The notes: generated by a model from the sequence alone, not told the origin. DNA of 36,279 nucleotides from DATBGS01 sp036557885 (GCA_036557885.1 DATBGS010000157.1:1-36279); one strand, 5' to 3'. Numbered from the stretch's first letter, positions 14,817-23,634 are shown. Numbers and translations are program-made.

Positions 14817-15620
14817 ATGCCTCAATCCAAGAAGCGGGCAAAGTATGAGTTGATGCTGGGGCACCTCTACCCCGACCAGTTAAACCTCTATGGAGATCGG
14901 GGCAACATCATCGTGCTGCGTCAGCGCTGCCAGTGGCGCGGCATCGAGTTGACGGTGCGCCAGTTGGGAGTGGGCGACGCTCTGGCCCCCGACGAATACG
15001 ATCTGCTCTTTATTGGCGGCGGCCAGGACAAAGAGCAGGCGCCAGTCGCCAAAGACCTCAAGGAGATGAAAGCGATTGGCCTGTGGGCCGCCATTGAAGG
15101 CGATGTGCCGGTGCTGGCGGTCTGCGGCGGCTACCAACTGCTCGCCCACTACTATCGCCCCGCCGAAGGCCCCGATATGCCCGGCCTGGGCGTCTTTGAT
15201 GCCTGGACCATCCACAAAGGCAAACGGGTGGCGCGCTGCATCGGCAATATCGCCATCGAGTGGCAGGGCCAGACGCTGGTGGGCTTTGAGAATCACGGCG
15301 GGCGTACCTACCTGGGGACTACCAAACCGCTGGGCAAAGTGCTCAGCGGGCACGGCAACAACAGCGAGGACAAGACCGAAGGCGCCATCTATCGCAGCAC
15401 CTTTGGCACCTATCTGCATGGCTCGCTGCTGCCCAAAAACCCGCACTTTGCCGACCACCTCATCTTGCTGGCGCTGCGCCGCAAATACGGCCCGGAGGCC
15501 ACGCTGCCCCCGATTGACGATACGCTGGAATGGCGCGCGCACGATACGATGGTGCGGCGGCTGGGCGTCCATCCCAAGCACCAAAGCAATGAGCCGGTGG
15601 TTCAGGAAGCAAGGGATTAA
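14817..15620 (+). CDS. gatD: Lipid II isoglutaminyl synthase, glutaminase subunit GatD
   Basis: GatD hydrolyses glutamine and channels ammonia to MurT. The 267-residue protein is a class I (triad) glutaminase of the CobB/CobQ-like type. It starts with ELMLGHLYPDQLNLYGDRGN and has FIGGGQDKEQ. The nucleophile Cys103 lies in AVCGGYQLL and the catalytic His201 in TYLHGSLLPKNP. ATG 14817 is preferred over an upstream TTG because AAAGGCGG is then at the right distance. The gene ends five bases before the stop of the convergent methyltransferase gene. Confidence 0.95.
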   Translation: MPQSKKRAKYELMLGHLYPDQLNLYGDRGNIIVLRQRCQWRGIELTVRQLGVGDALAPDEYDLLFIGGGQDKEQAPVAKDLKEMKAIGLWAAIEGDVPVLAVCGGYQLLAHYYRPAEGPDMPGLGVFDAWTIHKGKRVARCIGNIAIEWQGQTLVGFENHGGRTYLGTTKPLGKVLSGHGNNSEDKTEGAIYRSTFGTYLHGSLLPKNPHFADHLILLALRRKYGPEATLPPIDDTLEWRAHDTMVRRLGVHPKHQSNEPVVQEARD

Positions 15621-15625
15621 CGGTA

Positions 15626-16285
15626 CTATTCTTCGGGGAGTGGACGAGTAAACACCAGGCAATAGCTGTGATCGTAGCCGTAGCCGTAGGTTGGCTCCCA
15701 TTCCACCACTATTTCTCCCTCGAAGTGCAACACCTGGCTAATTTGGTGGGCAATATCCCAGGCGAGAGGTGTCACCGCGCCTGATTTCTTCAGGTTGGAG
15801 ACTTCGACGACGGCTCTGGCCGTTTCCGTCATCAGCAGACCGATCTGGCGATAGATGGCTTTGATGTCTGTCAGGTAGGCATCGTACCCGCCTCCAGGCT
15901 CCTGGTCGGCGGCAAGCGCGTTTTCTCGCTCATCGCGGTGCATGTAGGGCGGCGAGGTGAGGGTAAAATCAATGGGTGGCAGCCCATAACTCGCCAACCG
16001 CCGGGCATCACCATGCAGCAGGGTTTCGGGATGGAGCAGGCGCGAGCGGCTGTAGCTACAGCGTTCCAGATCGTATTCAATCCCGCTTGCTCTGCGACCC
16101 ATCTCCTCCGCAACGCGCAAAGTCGTGCCAAAACCAGCAAACGGGTCAAACACCAGATCGCCCACGCTGGTATACTCCGCAAGAAACGCGCGCACCAGTT
16201 CTGGCGGATAGCGTGTATCATCATGCGCAAATTGGGCGGGAAGCGCCTCTGGCTGCTCGTTACGCAAGCGCATATAGGTTTTCAT
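15626..16285 (-). CDS. Solitary DNA methyltransferase (N4-cytosine or N6-adenine type)
   Basis: The 219-residue protein is an AdoMet-dependent amino-methyltransferase. YPPELVRAFLAEYTSVGDLVFDPFAGFGTT (residues 26-55) combines motif X and the AdoMet loop, and SGIEYDLE follows. The catalytic motif is TSPPY (110-114). Motif order X-I-IV, and the Ser-Pro-Pro-Tyr form, are seen in N4-cytosine as well as N6-adenine enzymes, so the target base is not settled. The short length leaves little room for a large recognition domain. No restriction endonuclease gene is adjacent, so it looks like an orphan modification or regulatory methyltransferase. A TRM11-like RNA methylase is a less likely alternative. 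Confidence 0.78.
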   Translation of the reverse strand: MKTYMRLRNEQPEALPAQFAHDDTRYPPELVRAFLAEYTSVGDLVFDPFAGFGTTLRVAEEMGRRASGIEYDLERCSYSRSRLLHPETLLHGDARRLASYGLPPIDFTLTSPPYMHRDERENALAADQEPGGGYDAYLTDIKAIYRQIGLLMTETARAVVEVSNLKKSGAVTPLAWDIAHQISQVLHFEGEIVVEWEPTYGYGYDHSYCLVFTRPLPEE

Positions 16286-16364
16286 CGCGCGGTTTATTTC
16301 CTCTCGATAACTTGAGCATCACCTTGCCGTCTCTGCCTGGAAGGTGGGCCAGCGGGCCATCCTA

Positions 16365-16373
16365 TGCTACAAT
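16365..16373 (+). promoter_or_regulatory. Extended -10 promoter for nadE
   Basis: TGC followed by TACAAT (16368-16373) forms an extended -10 box. No good -35 box was found. The predicted start lies roughly 90 bases upstream of nadE. Confidence 0.4.
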
Positions 16374-16472
16374 AATAGCAGCAAGAAGAGGTTTTTACAG
16401 TTGAGTGATCATCCCACCTCTACACAGCTGCTTTGTGCTGCGAGCGCGGGGAGAGGAAAGAGGCCCTGACTT

Positions 16473-18356
16473 ATGCGGCATTTACGTATCGCGCTGGCCC
16501 AGATCAACTCTGTTGTTGGCGACCTTGAGGGCAACCTGCGGCGCATTCTGGAGGGCATGGCCCAGGCCAAAGCTGCTGGCGCCGATCTGGTGGCCTTCCC
16601 TGAACTGGCGCTGACCGGCTATCCCCCAGAAGACCTGCTGCTCAAGCCCGGCTTTGTGGCTGATAACCTGTGCGCGCTGGATGAGTTGGTGCGCCGCTCC
16701 GCAACGGAGTTCCCCGGCATCACGGCTGTGGTTGGCTTCGTAGACCGCCAGGCCGATATTTACAACGCCGCTGCGGTCATTCACAACGGGCATCTGGCCG
16801 GAGTCTATTACAAGCAATATCTGCCCAACTACGGCGTCTTTGACGAAAACCGCTACTTTCAAGCAGGCACGATCAGCCCCATTTTTGAGATTAACGACGT
16901 GCAGGTCGGCGTCAATATCTGCGAAGACATCTGGTATCCCACCGGCCCAACCACCCTGCAAGCCCACGCGGGCGCCGAACTGCTGGTCAATATCAACGCC
17001 TCGCCCTACTTTGCGGGCAAAAACGATTTCCGCGCCAAGATGCTGGCGACGCGCGCCGCCGATAACGGGCTGATCGTCGCCTATATCAATCTGGTGGGCG
17101 GGCAGGATGAACTGGTCTTTGATGGCAGCAGTATGATCTTTGACCAGGGCGGCACGCTGATTGCCCGCGCCAAACAATGCGCCGAAGACCTGCTGGTGGC
17201 CGATCTGGACGTGGAGGCCGTCTTCCGCACGCGCCTGCACGACCCGCGCCGCCGCCAGGAGCGCCTGGCCTTTGCCGATGGGCAGGTGCCGCATATTCAA
17301 GTGACCAGCAGCCTGAACGGGCACAACGGGCATACTGCGCCGGAGCACGCGGCAAAAAGTGGCCGCCCGGCGCGGCATCCCGCGCTGGATTCATTGCAAC
17401 AGCCAGACTACGCCCCGCGCAGCCCGGCGCGCATCGAGCCGGAGCCGGAGCGCCTGGCCTCGATCTATAACGCCCTCGTGCTGGGCACGCGCGATTATAC
17501 CCACAAGAACGGCTTTAAGCAGGCGGTCATTGGCATTTCGGGCGGCATTGATTCGGCGCTGACCAGCGCGATTGCGGTTGATGCCCTGGGGCCAGAAAAC
17601 GTGATTGGCGTTTCGATGCCCGCGCGCTACTCCTCGGAAGGCAGCCAAAGCGACGCGCGCGAGTTGGCCGAGCGGCTGGGCATTCGCCTCATGACGATTT
17701 CTATTGACGACATGTTCAGCGCCGCGCTGGAAGCGCTGGCCCCCGCCTTTGCAGGCACCAAACCTGGGCTGGCCGAAGAGAACCTCCAGGCGCGGCTGCG
17801 CGGCATGACCTGGATGGCGCTGTCCAATAAGTTTGGCTGGCTGGTCCTCACAGCGGGCAATAAATCGGAGATGGCAACCGGCTACGCCACGCTCTACGGC
17901 GATATGGCTGGTGGCTTCGCCGTCCTCAAAGATGTCTTCAAGACGCTGGTCTATGATCTGGCGCGCTATCGCAACCGGCTTTCGCCGGGCGGCGTCATTC
18001 CCCAGAATACGATTGACAAGCCGCCCTCAGCGGAACTGCGCCCCGACCAGCGCGACGACGAAAGCCTGCCGCCCTATCCGGTGCTGGACCCCATCCTGCG
18101 CGCCTATGTGGAGGAAGATCGCTCGTATGAAGAGATGCTGGAGATGGGCTTTGATGGCGCCACCATCCAGCGCGTGATGGTGCTGGTGGATAAGAGCGAA
18201 TACAAGCGGCGCCAGGCCCCGCCAGGCATCAAGATTACCCAGCGCGCCTTTGGCCGTGACCGCCGCCTGCCGCTCACCAGCGCCTATCGCGGGCGCCCCA
18301 GCCCCTGGGGTGGGACACGCGCGGCGCCAGAGCAAAAAACCGGCGTGAGCGAGTAG
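16473..18356 (+). CDS. nadE: Glutamine-dependent NAD+ synthetase
   Basis: The enzyme makes NAD+ from nicotinate adenine dinucleotide, ATP and glutamine-derived ammonia. The N-terminal nitrilase-type glutaminase domain (about residues 1-270) shows Glu44 (FPELALTGYPPEDLLL), Lys114 (YYKQYLPNYGVFDE) and nucleophile Cys150 (VNICEDIW). The C-terminal synthetase domain has the PP-loop GISGGIDSAL near residue 357, TAGNKSEMATGYATLYGD, and KPPSAELRPDQRDDESLPPY. A low-complexity Asn/Gly/His/Pro-rich linker (about 275-320) joins them. AGAGGAAAGAGG precedes the start. The gene is divergent from the methyltransferase. Confidence 0.97.
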   Translation: MRHLRIALAQINSVVGDLEGNLRRILEGMAQAKAAGADLVAFPELALTGYPPEDLLLKPGFVADNLCALDELVRRSATEFPGITAVVGFVDRQADIYNAAAVIHNGHLAGVYYKQYLPNYGVFDENRYFQAGTISPIFEINDVQVGVNICEDIWYPTGPTTLQAHAGAELLVNINASPYFAGKNDFRAKMLATRAADNGLIVAYINLVGGQDELVFDGSSMIFDQGGTLIARAKQCAEDLLVADLDVEAVFRTRLHDPRRRQERLAFADGQVPHIQVTSSLNGHNGHTAPEHAAKSGRPARHPALDSLQQPDYAPRSPARIEPEPERLASIYNALVLGTRDYTHKNGFKQAVIGISGGIDSALTSAIAVDALGPENVIGVSMPARYSSEGSQSDARELAERLGIRLMTISIDDMFSAALEALAPAFAGTKPGLAEENLQARLRGMTWMALSNKFGWLVLTAGNKSEMATGYATLYGDMAGGFAVLKDVFKTLVYDLARYRNRLSPGGVIPQNTIDKPPSAELRPDQRDDESLPPYPVLDPILRAYVEEDRSYEEMLEMGFDGATIQRVMVLVDKSEYKRRQAPPGIKITQRAFGRDRRLPLTSAYRGRPSPWGGTRAAPEQKTGVSE

Positions 18357-18385
18357 GCAGGGGCAACCTCCTGCTGGCACATATG

Positions 18386-18413
18386 TTGCCAGGCAGTTTG
18401 GCACGAATATGCA
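18386..18413 (+). promoter_or_regulatory. Possible promoter of the PRC-barrel gene
   Basis: TTGCCA (18386-18391), a 16-base spacer and TATGCA (18408-18413) are found, about 57 bases before the start codon. Confidence 0.4.
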
Positions 18414-18470
18414 CCATTAAACGTCTATACAAAAGAGCTTCTTTATCTCTCTACACGCGAAGGAAAGCCA

Positions 18471-19094
18471 ATGTTCAAACAGGAAAATATGCCTCCTTTA
18501 GGCCAGGAACCGCTTGCCCCTACTCGCCCTTTTGCTCAATCGCCTGACCGAGGCGTGCCAGAATTGATGCGCCTGACGCAGCTGCGTGGCCTGCGCGTCA
18601 TCAGCCTTTCAGAGGCGCTCAAAATGGGCACAGTGGAAGATATTTTGCTGGACCCCACCGCGCGCTGGGTCGCCGCGCTGCGCGTTCGCAGCGGAAACTC
18701 GATTGGGCACAAGCATCTGGTTCTGCGCGAATCTGTCAAGCGCGTCGGCCAGCATGCCGTCATCCTGGGGGCGCCAACCAGCGTGACCGAGGAAGCGGCT
18801 ATGCCTGAACTGGACCGCCTGATTGATCTAAAAACATTTATTGGCCTGGAGGTGGTCACAGACGAGGGGTTGCTGCTGGGGCGGATTCACGATGCCGAGC
18901 TAGACCCGGAAACGCTCACCGTTTTGGAATATGAACTGACGCGCAACTTTTGGGATAACTACCTGAAAAGTGGGCTGCGCGTGGCGGCGCAGGCAACGCT
19001 CAGCGGCAGCAAGGATGTGCTCATTGTGCCGCAAACGGCCCTGCGCAAGCGACGCGCTTACACCGAGGGCCTGGATACGCCCAAAGATTGGTGA
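18471..19094 (+). CDS. Double PRC-barrel domain protein
   Basis: This 207-residue cytosolic protein contains two PRC-barrel-like repeats. The first is about residues 38-85 (LRGLRVISLSEALKMGTVEDILLDPTARWVAALRV), the second about 118-180 (FIGLEVVTDEGLLLGRIHDAELDPETLTVLEYEL). PRC barrels are small beta-barrel adaptors found in photosynthetic reaction centre H subunits and RimM-like RNA factors. In other bacteria, stand-alone proteins of this kind are usually of unknown role. AAGGA lies eight bases before the ATG. The first 35 residues are a disordered Pro/Gln-rich lead. A terminator follows about 20 bases after the stop. No function can be assigned. Confidence 0.8.
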   Translation: MFKQENMPPLGQEPLAPTRPFAQSPDRGVPELMRLTQLRGLRVISLSEALKMGTVEDILLDPTARWVAALRVRSGNSIGHKHLVLRESVKRVGQHAVILGAPTSVTEEAAMPELDRLIDLKTFIGLEVVTDEGLLLGRIHDAELDPETLTVLEYELTRNFWDNYLKSGLRVAAQATLSGSKDVLIVPQTALRKRRAYTEGLDTPKDW

Positions 19095-19113
19095 TCTCTG
19101 GCAAGAGCGAGTG

Positions 19114-19145
19114 AGAGGGCAGGCAAAAGCCTGTCCTCTTATTTC
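19114..19145 (+). terminator. Intrinsic terminator after the PRC-barrel gene
   Basis: An 11-bp stem AGAGGGCAGGC (19114-19124) with GCCTGTCCTCT (19129-19139), one G-U pair and an AAAA loop, is followed by TTATTTCTT. It overlaps the stop codon of the convergent GTPase gene. Confidence 0.75.
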
Positions 19146-20275
19146 TTGGGTGGTTGGGTAAGATTGGTGGTCGTTGGCGCGGGCAAGGCTTTGGTTTTTG
19201 CCGCTTCTTTCAGCAGGTCTTGCTGACCAGCTTTATCATCGCGGTAGATACGATAGAAGCGCGTAAACATCTTGCGCAGTTGGCCGGGAGTCAGCTTCTT
19301 GCCCGTCTCGAAATACTCAGCAGCCACCTGCCCCAGGGCATAGGTGCCTGCGGCAGCAATCGCGCCGGAAACCAGATCACCCCCAAAGGGCACCAGCTTG
19401 GCGGCCTCCTCAGCCACAAAGCGCAGCGCCAGCCCACCGGCCATCGTTGCAATCACCTCGCGCGCCCGGCTGCTGGTCATTGGCTCGCCATAGATGGCGG
19501 CAATGCGCAGCAGCAATCGAATCTGTGTGCCCAGCAAAATGGGAATATCAATCAGCGGCACCGGCTCCAGCCCAGCGGCCAGGCTCAGCAGCGTGGAGTT
19601 GCGCACAATCTTGGCAACCGCTTCGCGCCGAAACGCCGGAAGCTCGCGGCCAATAATCACGGCAGCCTCCGGGCTGGCGTCAATCATGGCCGGAATCAGG
19701 TCTTCAACCACATTGGTGCCATTTATCGCCGAGATCGGCACCACCTCCTCGACCTCCAGCTTATCCGCCAGTTCCTCGCAGAGCGCCTCCGGGTCCATGC
19801 TCATGACATCAATCTTATTCACGATCAGAATGACTGGCTTGCCCGCCTTCTTGACCTCTTTGTAGAGCGCCTCGTCTTCCTTGCGCAGCCCGCGTGTGCC
19901 ATCAATCAGCATCACCACCAGCGAGGCTTCCTTGATGCCCTTGTCCATAATGTCGGGCAGATGCCCTGGGGTGTCAATCAAAGCAAAGGGGCCAAACGCG
20001 CCGCGAACCAGCGTCTTGGTCGTGCCAGATTCTGGCGAAACCGGAGAGAGGCGCTGGCCTTTCAGCGTGTTAAACAGCGTGGATTTCCCGGTGTTTGGCA
20101 GGCCAACAATGGCGATCTTGGAGGTCAGCGCCCAATGAATCTCGCCCTGGGCCGTCTTCCAGTTCACCGCCGTCATAAAATCGCGCACCAGGCTGATATT
20201 GCCCGGTAATTTTGTCAGTGACCCCACCCCAAAACCACGCCCTCCACGCGCGGAAAATAAGAGCCTCTTTAGCAC
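19139..20275 (-). CDS. Era-like GTPase with DUF697 domain
   Basis: This is a TRAFAC-class GTPase. From the GTG at 20275 the 378-residue protein shows G1 GLPNTGKS (58-65), G3 DTPG (101-104), G4 NKID (153-156) and G5 SAIN. A DUF697 (YcjF-like) domain with hydrophobic helices follows (PLIDIPILLGTQIRLLLRIAAIYG...FVAEEAAKLVPFGGDLVSGAIAAAGTYALGQ), suggesting membrane association. The start is chosen because GGAGG lies six bases before this GTG, after which the protein runs in normal codons. The upstream open frame to 20431 has no ribosome site. Substrate and role are unknown; relatives are linked to stress or membrane trafficking. Confidence 0.85.
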   Translation of the reverse strand: MLKRLLFSARGGRGFGVGSLTKLPGNISLVRDFMTAVNWKTAQGEIHWALTSKIAIVGLPNTGKSTLFNTLKGQRLSPVSPESGTTKTLVRGAFGPFALIDTPGHLPDIMDKGIKEASLVVMLIDGTRGLRKEDEALYKEVKKAGKPVILIVNKIDVMSMDPEALCEELADKLEVEEVVPISAINGTNVVEDLIPAMIDASPEAAVIIGRELPAFRREAVAKIVRNSTLLSLAAGLEPVPLIDIPILLGTQIRLLLRIAAIYGEPMTSSRAREVIATMAGGLALRFVAEEAAKLVPFGGDLVSGAIAAAGTYALGQVAAEYFETGKKLTPGQLRKMFTRFYRIYRDDKAGQQDLLKEAAKTKALPAPTTTNLTQPPKK

Positions 20276-20584
20276 AATATTCCTCCGTTCGCACGGCCCC
20301 TGTCGAAAGTGCTCACACTTCCATCCGCCGCCATCCTCTGACCTCTTTACCAGATGGATGTTTGCTGCTTTCAAGATACCACAGACATATCCATCCAACA
20401 AGGGGAACAATGCACAACCTATGCCGGGCAAGGGCCGCTGCTGCCACGCGCCACTTGCAAGATGTGGTATAAAATCAGCAGTGCGCGTGAAATAACAAAG
20501 TGCAGGCGTTTCTACAAACAGGATATTTTTTACTCCCTGCCCGCGTCGGCAGAAGTCATTCTTATTTCTTGGGGGACAGCGTTT
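20276..20584. promoter_or_regulatory. Divergent intergenic region between GTPase and kinase genes
   Basis: No gene is seen in these 309 bases. On the plus strand an extended -10 (TG-G-TATAAA, TATAAA at 20468-20473) could drive the kinase gene with a leader of about 105 bases. No clear promoter for the GTPase gene was found. Confidence 0.4.
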
Positions 20585-21913
20585 ATGCGGGACCGCACCA
20601 TCGAGGGCAAATACGGGCGCTACAAACTCATTGATAAGCGCGGGAACGGCAGCATGGCAACCGTCTGGATTGCGCGTGACCTGGAAACCAACCGCCTGCT
20701 GGCAGTTAAAATCTTAAACCCGGATATTGCCAACCAGGAAGAATTCTTAAAGCGTTTTGAACGCGAAGCCACGCTCTTGATGGACCTCAACGACCCGCAT
20801 ATCGTGCGCACCCTGGATTTTGGCGAGTCAGGCGACCTGCGCTACATCGTGATGGAATACGTGGATGGGTCAACCCTCAAAGAGTTGCAGGTAGCGCAAA
20901 ATCAGGTCCAGCTCAAACGGGCGCTGGAATTGATTCACCAGGCAGCCGAAGGGCTGGAAGCGGCCAACCGGCGGCAGATCGTCCACCGCGACATCAAACC
21001 GCAGAACATCCTGGTCAACACGCAGAATGTGGTCAAGCTGACCGATTTTGGCATGGCCCGCGCAGATGACGCGGGCGGCGGCACGATCACCGAGGACGGC
21101 ACCTTCATGGGTACGCCCTATTACGTGGCCCCGGAGCAGGCCAATAACGCGCACCTGGCCGATATTCGCTCCGACCTGTATTCGCTGACCTGCGTCTTTT
21201 TCGAATTGCTGACCGGCAAGGTGCCCTATGAAGGCGCCAACGCCGTAGATGTGGTGGTCAAGCATATCCGCCAGCCCATCCCCTCCGCCTGCGAACTGCG
21301 CCCGGAACTCCCCCCAGACGTTGATCAGTTCTTTCAGCAAGGCATGGCAAAAAGCCCCCTGAGCCGCCTCCAAACCCCGCAGGATTTTCTGCGCGCGCTG
21401 GAAGAATTGAGCAAAAATGCGGGCATGGGCGTGCTCTCCAGGTCGCGGACTCAGGCGCCCCTGGACATAGCCGCCGCCCCGGTGCGCAGCGGAGGAAGCG
21501 GCGGGGGCATCCAGGTCTTCGAGCCAGAACCGCAGCCGCAGCCCGTCCGCACTCCCTCCCGGCCCATGCCCCAGGCTCAATTGACCATTCTTTCCACCGG
21601 GCAGGTGATCCAGGTCAACGGGCAGGAAACGCTCATCGGGCGCTATGACCCGCGCATTCATCCCACGCCACCCCAGGTAGAACTCTCCGCCCTGGACCCG
21701 AACCGGCTCGTGGCCCGCAGCCAGGCACGTATTTTGCAGGAGCAAGGGAAGTTTTTTCTGGAGAACGGCGAACCACGCAACGCCACCCGGCTGAATGGGT
21801 TCGCGCTGCAACCCAAAGAGCGCCGCGAAATGCACGATGAAGACATGCTGCGCATTGCCAACATTGAGATTCGTTTCAATCTGGTTCCTGTAGCTGTGCG
21901 TGAACGCAGATAG
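20585..21913 (+). CDS. Serine/threonine protein kinase with C-terminal FHA-like domain
   Basis: This Hanks-type kinase has a glycine loop KRGNGSMATV (18-27), Lys42 (LAVKIL), alpha-C Glu61, the catalytic loop VHRDIKPQN (133-141), DFG (154-156) and APE (in YYVAPEQ). All catalytic residues are intact. After a Pro/Gly/Gln-rich linker (about 285-325) comes an FHA-like domain (about 328-430) with LIGRYDP, a degenerate ARSQARI where families have SRxHA, and RNATRLNGFAL in the NG loop. No transmembrane helix is seen, so it is predicted to be cytosolic rather than a PASTA-type sensor. The ATG at 20585 fits the kinase start; the frame remains open upstream but has no family match. Confidence 0.92.
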   Translation: MRDRTIEGKYGRYKLIDKRGNGSMATVWIARDLETNRLLAVKILNPDIANQEEFLKRFEREATLLMDLNDPHIVRTLDFGESGDLRYIVMEYVDGSTLKELQVAQNQVQLKRALELIHQAAEGLEAANRRQIVHRDIKPQNILVNTQNVVKLTDFGMARADDAGGGTITEDGTFMGTPYYVAPEQANNAHLADIRSDLYSLTCVFFELLTGKVPYEGANAVDVVVKHIRQPIPSACELRPELPPDVDQFFQQGMAKSPLSRLQTPQDFLRALEELSKNAGMGVLSRSRTQAPLDIAAAPVRSGGSGGGIQVFEPEPQPQPVRTPSRPMPQAQLTILSTGQVIQVNGQETLIGRYDPRIHPTPPQVELSALDPNRLVARSQARILQEQGKFFLENGEPRNATRLNGFALQPKERREMHDEDMLRIANIEIRFNLVPVAVRERR

Positions 21914-22023
21914 GGCGACCTGGCTCTCACAGGAACGGAGAAAGACAGCAGGGGCCAGATACCGCGCTCACACCCAGTACCTTCAGTATCGCAGCCGAGA
22001 GCAGCCGGAAGGAGGGTCAACGG

Positions 22024-23223
22024 ATGCTGCTCGCCAGGAAAATCCAAATTCGTCTCAGTGAGGAGGATGCCGCTACCCTGGAGTTCATGCAGGGCAAGTG
22101 TCGCGGCCTCTACAATTGGCTGGTCATGCGCCTGCGCTCTGGGGAACGCTGGCACTTCAAGCAAGAGAAAGCCACGCTCAAAGAATGTCGTGCCTACGAC
22201 GGGGAGTTGAATGCGGTGTATGGCAAGCTGCTGGCCGAGGTCTATTTCCGGCTAGACAAAGCCATGCAAGGCTTCTTCCGGCGGCTGGAAGCGGGAGAAA
22301 AGCCTGGCTTCCCACGGGTGCGGCCACGCCATCAATTCTTCACCCTCTGCTATCCAGCCGCCTATCTGCTCTTTGAGGGCAAGCGGTTGATTCTGCCCAC
22401 TGGTGGCAAAGGAGGGAAGAAACGCTTCCCCAACGTGCTTGCCACGCTTGCCGAAGTACCACCCTGTGGCTTTCGGGAGGTGGCGATTTCCAGGGATGTG
22501 CGTGGACACTACTTTGCCTCCTTTGTCTATGAAGCTCCAGAAGCGGAACCCCAGCCAGGCCAGGTGGTGGCCTTTGACCTGGGCATCAAGACGCTGGCAG
22601 TTGGGGTCAACGAGCAGGGGCGGGTCTATTCGATTGGAGGGATGAAGGGCACGCGCTGGTACAACCGCCAACTCGACAAACTAGACGCAAAGCGGGCGAA
22701 GTGTCAGAAGAAATCTCGGCGGTATCTCCGTCTGGCGCAGGTTCGCGCCCGCGTATCCGAAAAGAAGCGCAACAAGCGGAGAGACTGTCTGCATAAAGCA
22801 AGCCACCTGATAGCACACCGACTGGTTGAAAGCACTGTGGTGATTGGAGACTTGTCCCAGCGGCAGATGGTCACGAAGGAACATGAAGCGCATTTGAAAG
22901 CAAAGCATCGAGCGGTGTACAACGATTGGGGGCTGTACGACTTCGTGCAGATGCTCGTCTACAAGTGTTTGCTCGCTGGGAAACTCTTAGAGATGGAAGA
23001 CGAACACGACACCAGCAAAACCTGTAGCCGGTGTGGGCAGATGCAGCCCATGCCGCTCTACAAGCGGGTGTATCGCTGTTCCAATCCCGAATGCCTGCTG
23101 GTGCTGGACCGAGACGAGAACTCGGCCAGAAATATTCTCCAGCGGTTTCTTGCCCGGCTAGGGCCATCCATCGCTGATGCGATGCGATGTGCGGACGTGT
23201 TCACCGCAACTGACAACGTTTGA
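22024..23223 (+). CDS. tnpB: TnpB-like RNA-guided nuclease with altered RuvC-II motif
   Basis: A second, only distantly similar TnpB of 399 residues. The RuvC-I Asp185 (VVAFDLGIKTLA) and the RuvC-III DRDENSARNI (362-371) are present, with a zinc finger of Cys334, 337, 352 and 357. The RuvC-II motif reads VVIGDLSQ, so Gly275 replaces the usual catalytic Glu. Glu323, 325 or 327 in LLEMEDEHDTSKTCSRCG could supply the acid from a relocated position, as described for some TnpB/Fanzor branches. AAGGAGGG precedes the ATG by about seven bases. No hairpin ends, GTCAA terminus or tnpA were found nearby, and the next gene starts 27 bases later. It may be a decayed or domesticated copy. Confidence 0.85.
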   Translation: MLLARKIQIRLSEEDAATLEFMQGKCRGLYNWLVMRLRSGERWHFKQEKATLKECRAYDGELNAVYGKLLAEVYFRLDKAMQGFFRRLEAGEKPGFPRVRPRHQFFTLCYPAAYLLFEGKRLILPTGGKGGKKRFPNVLATLAEVPPCGFREVAISRDVRGHYFASFVYEAPEAEPQPGQVVAFDLGIKTLAVGVNEQGRVYSIGGMKGTRWYNRQLDKLDAKRAKCQKKSRRYLRLAQVRARVSEKKRNKRRDCLHKASHLIAHRLVESTVVIGDLSQRQMVTKEHEAHLKAKHRAVYNDWGLYDFVQMLVYKCLLAGKLLEMEDEHDTSKTCSRCGQMQPMPLYKRVYRCSNPECLLVLDRDENSARNILQRFLARLGPSIADAMRCADVFTATDNV

Positions 23224-23250
23224 CTACGTTTAGGATGGCAGAACAAGCAT

Positions 23251-23634
23251 ATGGCTCAAGCTGAATTGCATATCTGGGATCTCTGGGTAGCCGATGTAGG
23301 AGCAACCGGCGTCTCATTTGCGCGCGGACGGCTCAACCCCACCAACGTGCTGCTGGTGCACGCCGCGCCAGCTCAACTCAACGTAGAGGTGCGCAGCGAC
23401 GCGGGCCAGGTCGTGGCGCGCGGCCAGGACTTGCAGCGCACCGTTAGCACCCCCATTACCCGCCTGCGTTGTCAGGGAGCGCAGGTGCTGCGCGAGGACA
23501 TCTGGCCGGACAGCGCTGATCTGGGAACGCCCGTGCTCCTCCCTGGCGGCGAAGTGGGCATCTTACAACAGTGGTGGAACGACCCGGCGGAGCAAGAATG
23601 GCGCTGGCAGGTGGAATTCTATAATCATCGCTAA
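23251..23634 (+). CDS. Small conserved hypothetical protein
   Basis: I do not recognise this 127-residue protein. It has no membrane helix or signal peptide, starts MAQAELHIWDLWVADVGATG, and is rich in Trp (seven residues), with DIWPDSADLGTPVLLPGGEVGILQQWW near the end and WRWQVEFYNHR at the C-terminus. The alternating hydrophobic pattern suggests a small beta-rich fold. It starts 27 bases after the TnpB stop with no convincing ribosome site (weak AGGATGG at about -17). It ends just upstream of the sulfurtransferase promoter, so it is transcriptionally separate from it. Codon use looks like the neighbours, which supports a real gene. Confidence 0.65.
   Translation: MAQAELHIWDLWVADVGATGVSFARGRLNPTNVLLVHAAPAQLNVEVRSDAGQVVARGQDLQRTVSTPITRLRCQGAQVLREDIWPDSADLGTPVLLPGGEVGILQQWWNDPAEQEWRWQVEFYNHR

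Noticed and set aside
20354..20584. N-terminal extension of the kinase frame
   Set aside because: The sequence has no family match and includes the probable promoter; the ATG at 20585 starts the conserved kinase domain.
20870..21835. A 321-codon minus-strand frame
   Set aside because: It is the shadow of the Ser/Thr kinase gene; the composition is His/Gln/Arg-rich with no motif.
23224..23260. Right end of the second TnpB element
   Set aside because: I looked for GAAT-hairpin-GTCAA or another stem after the stop codon and found none.
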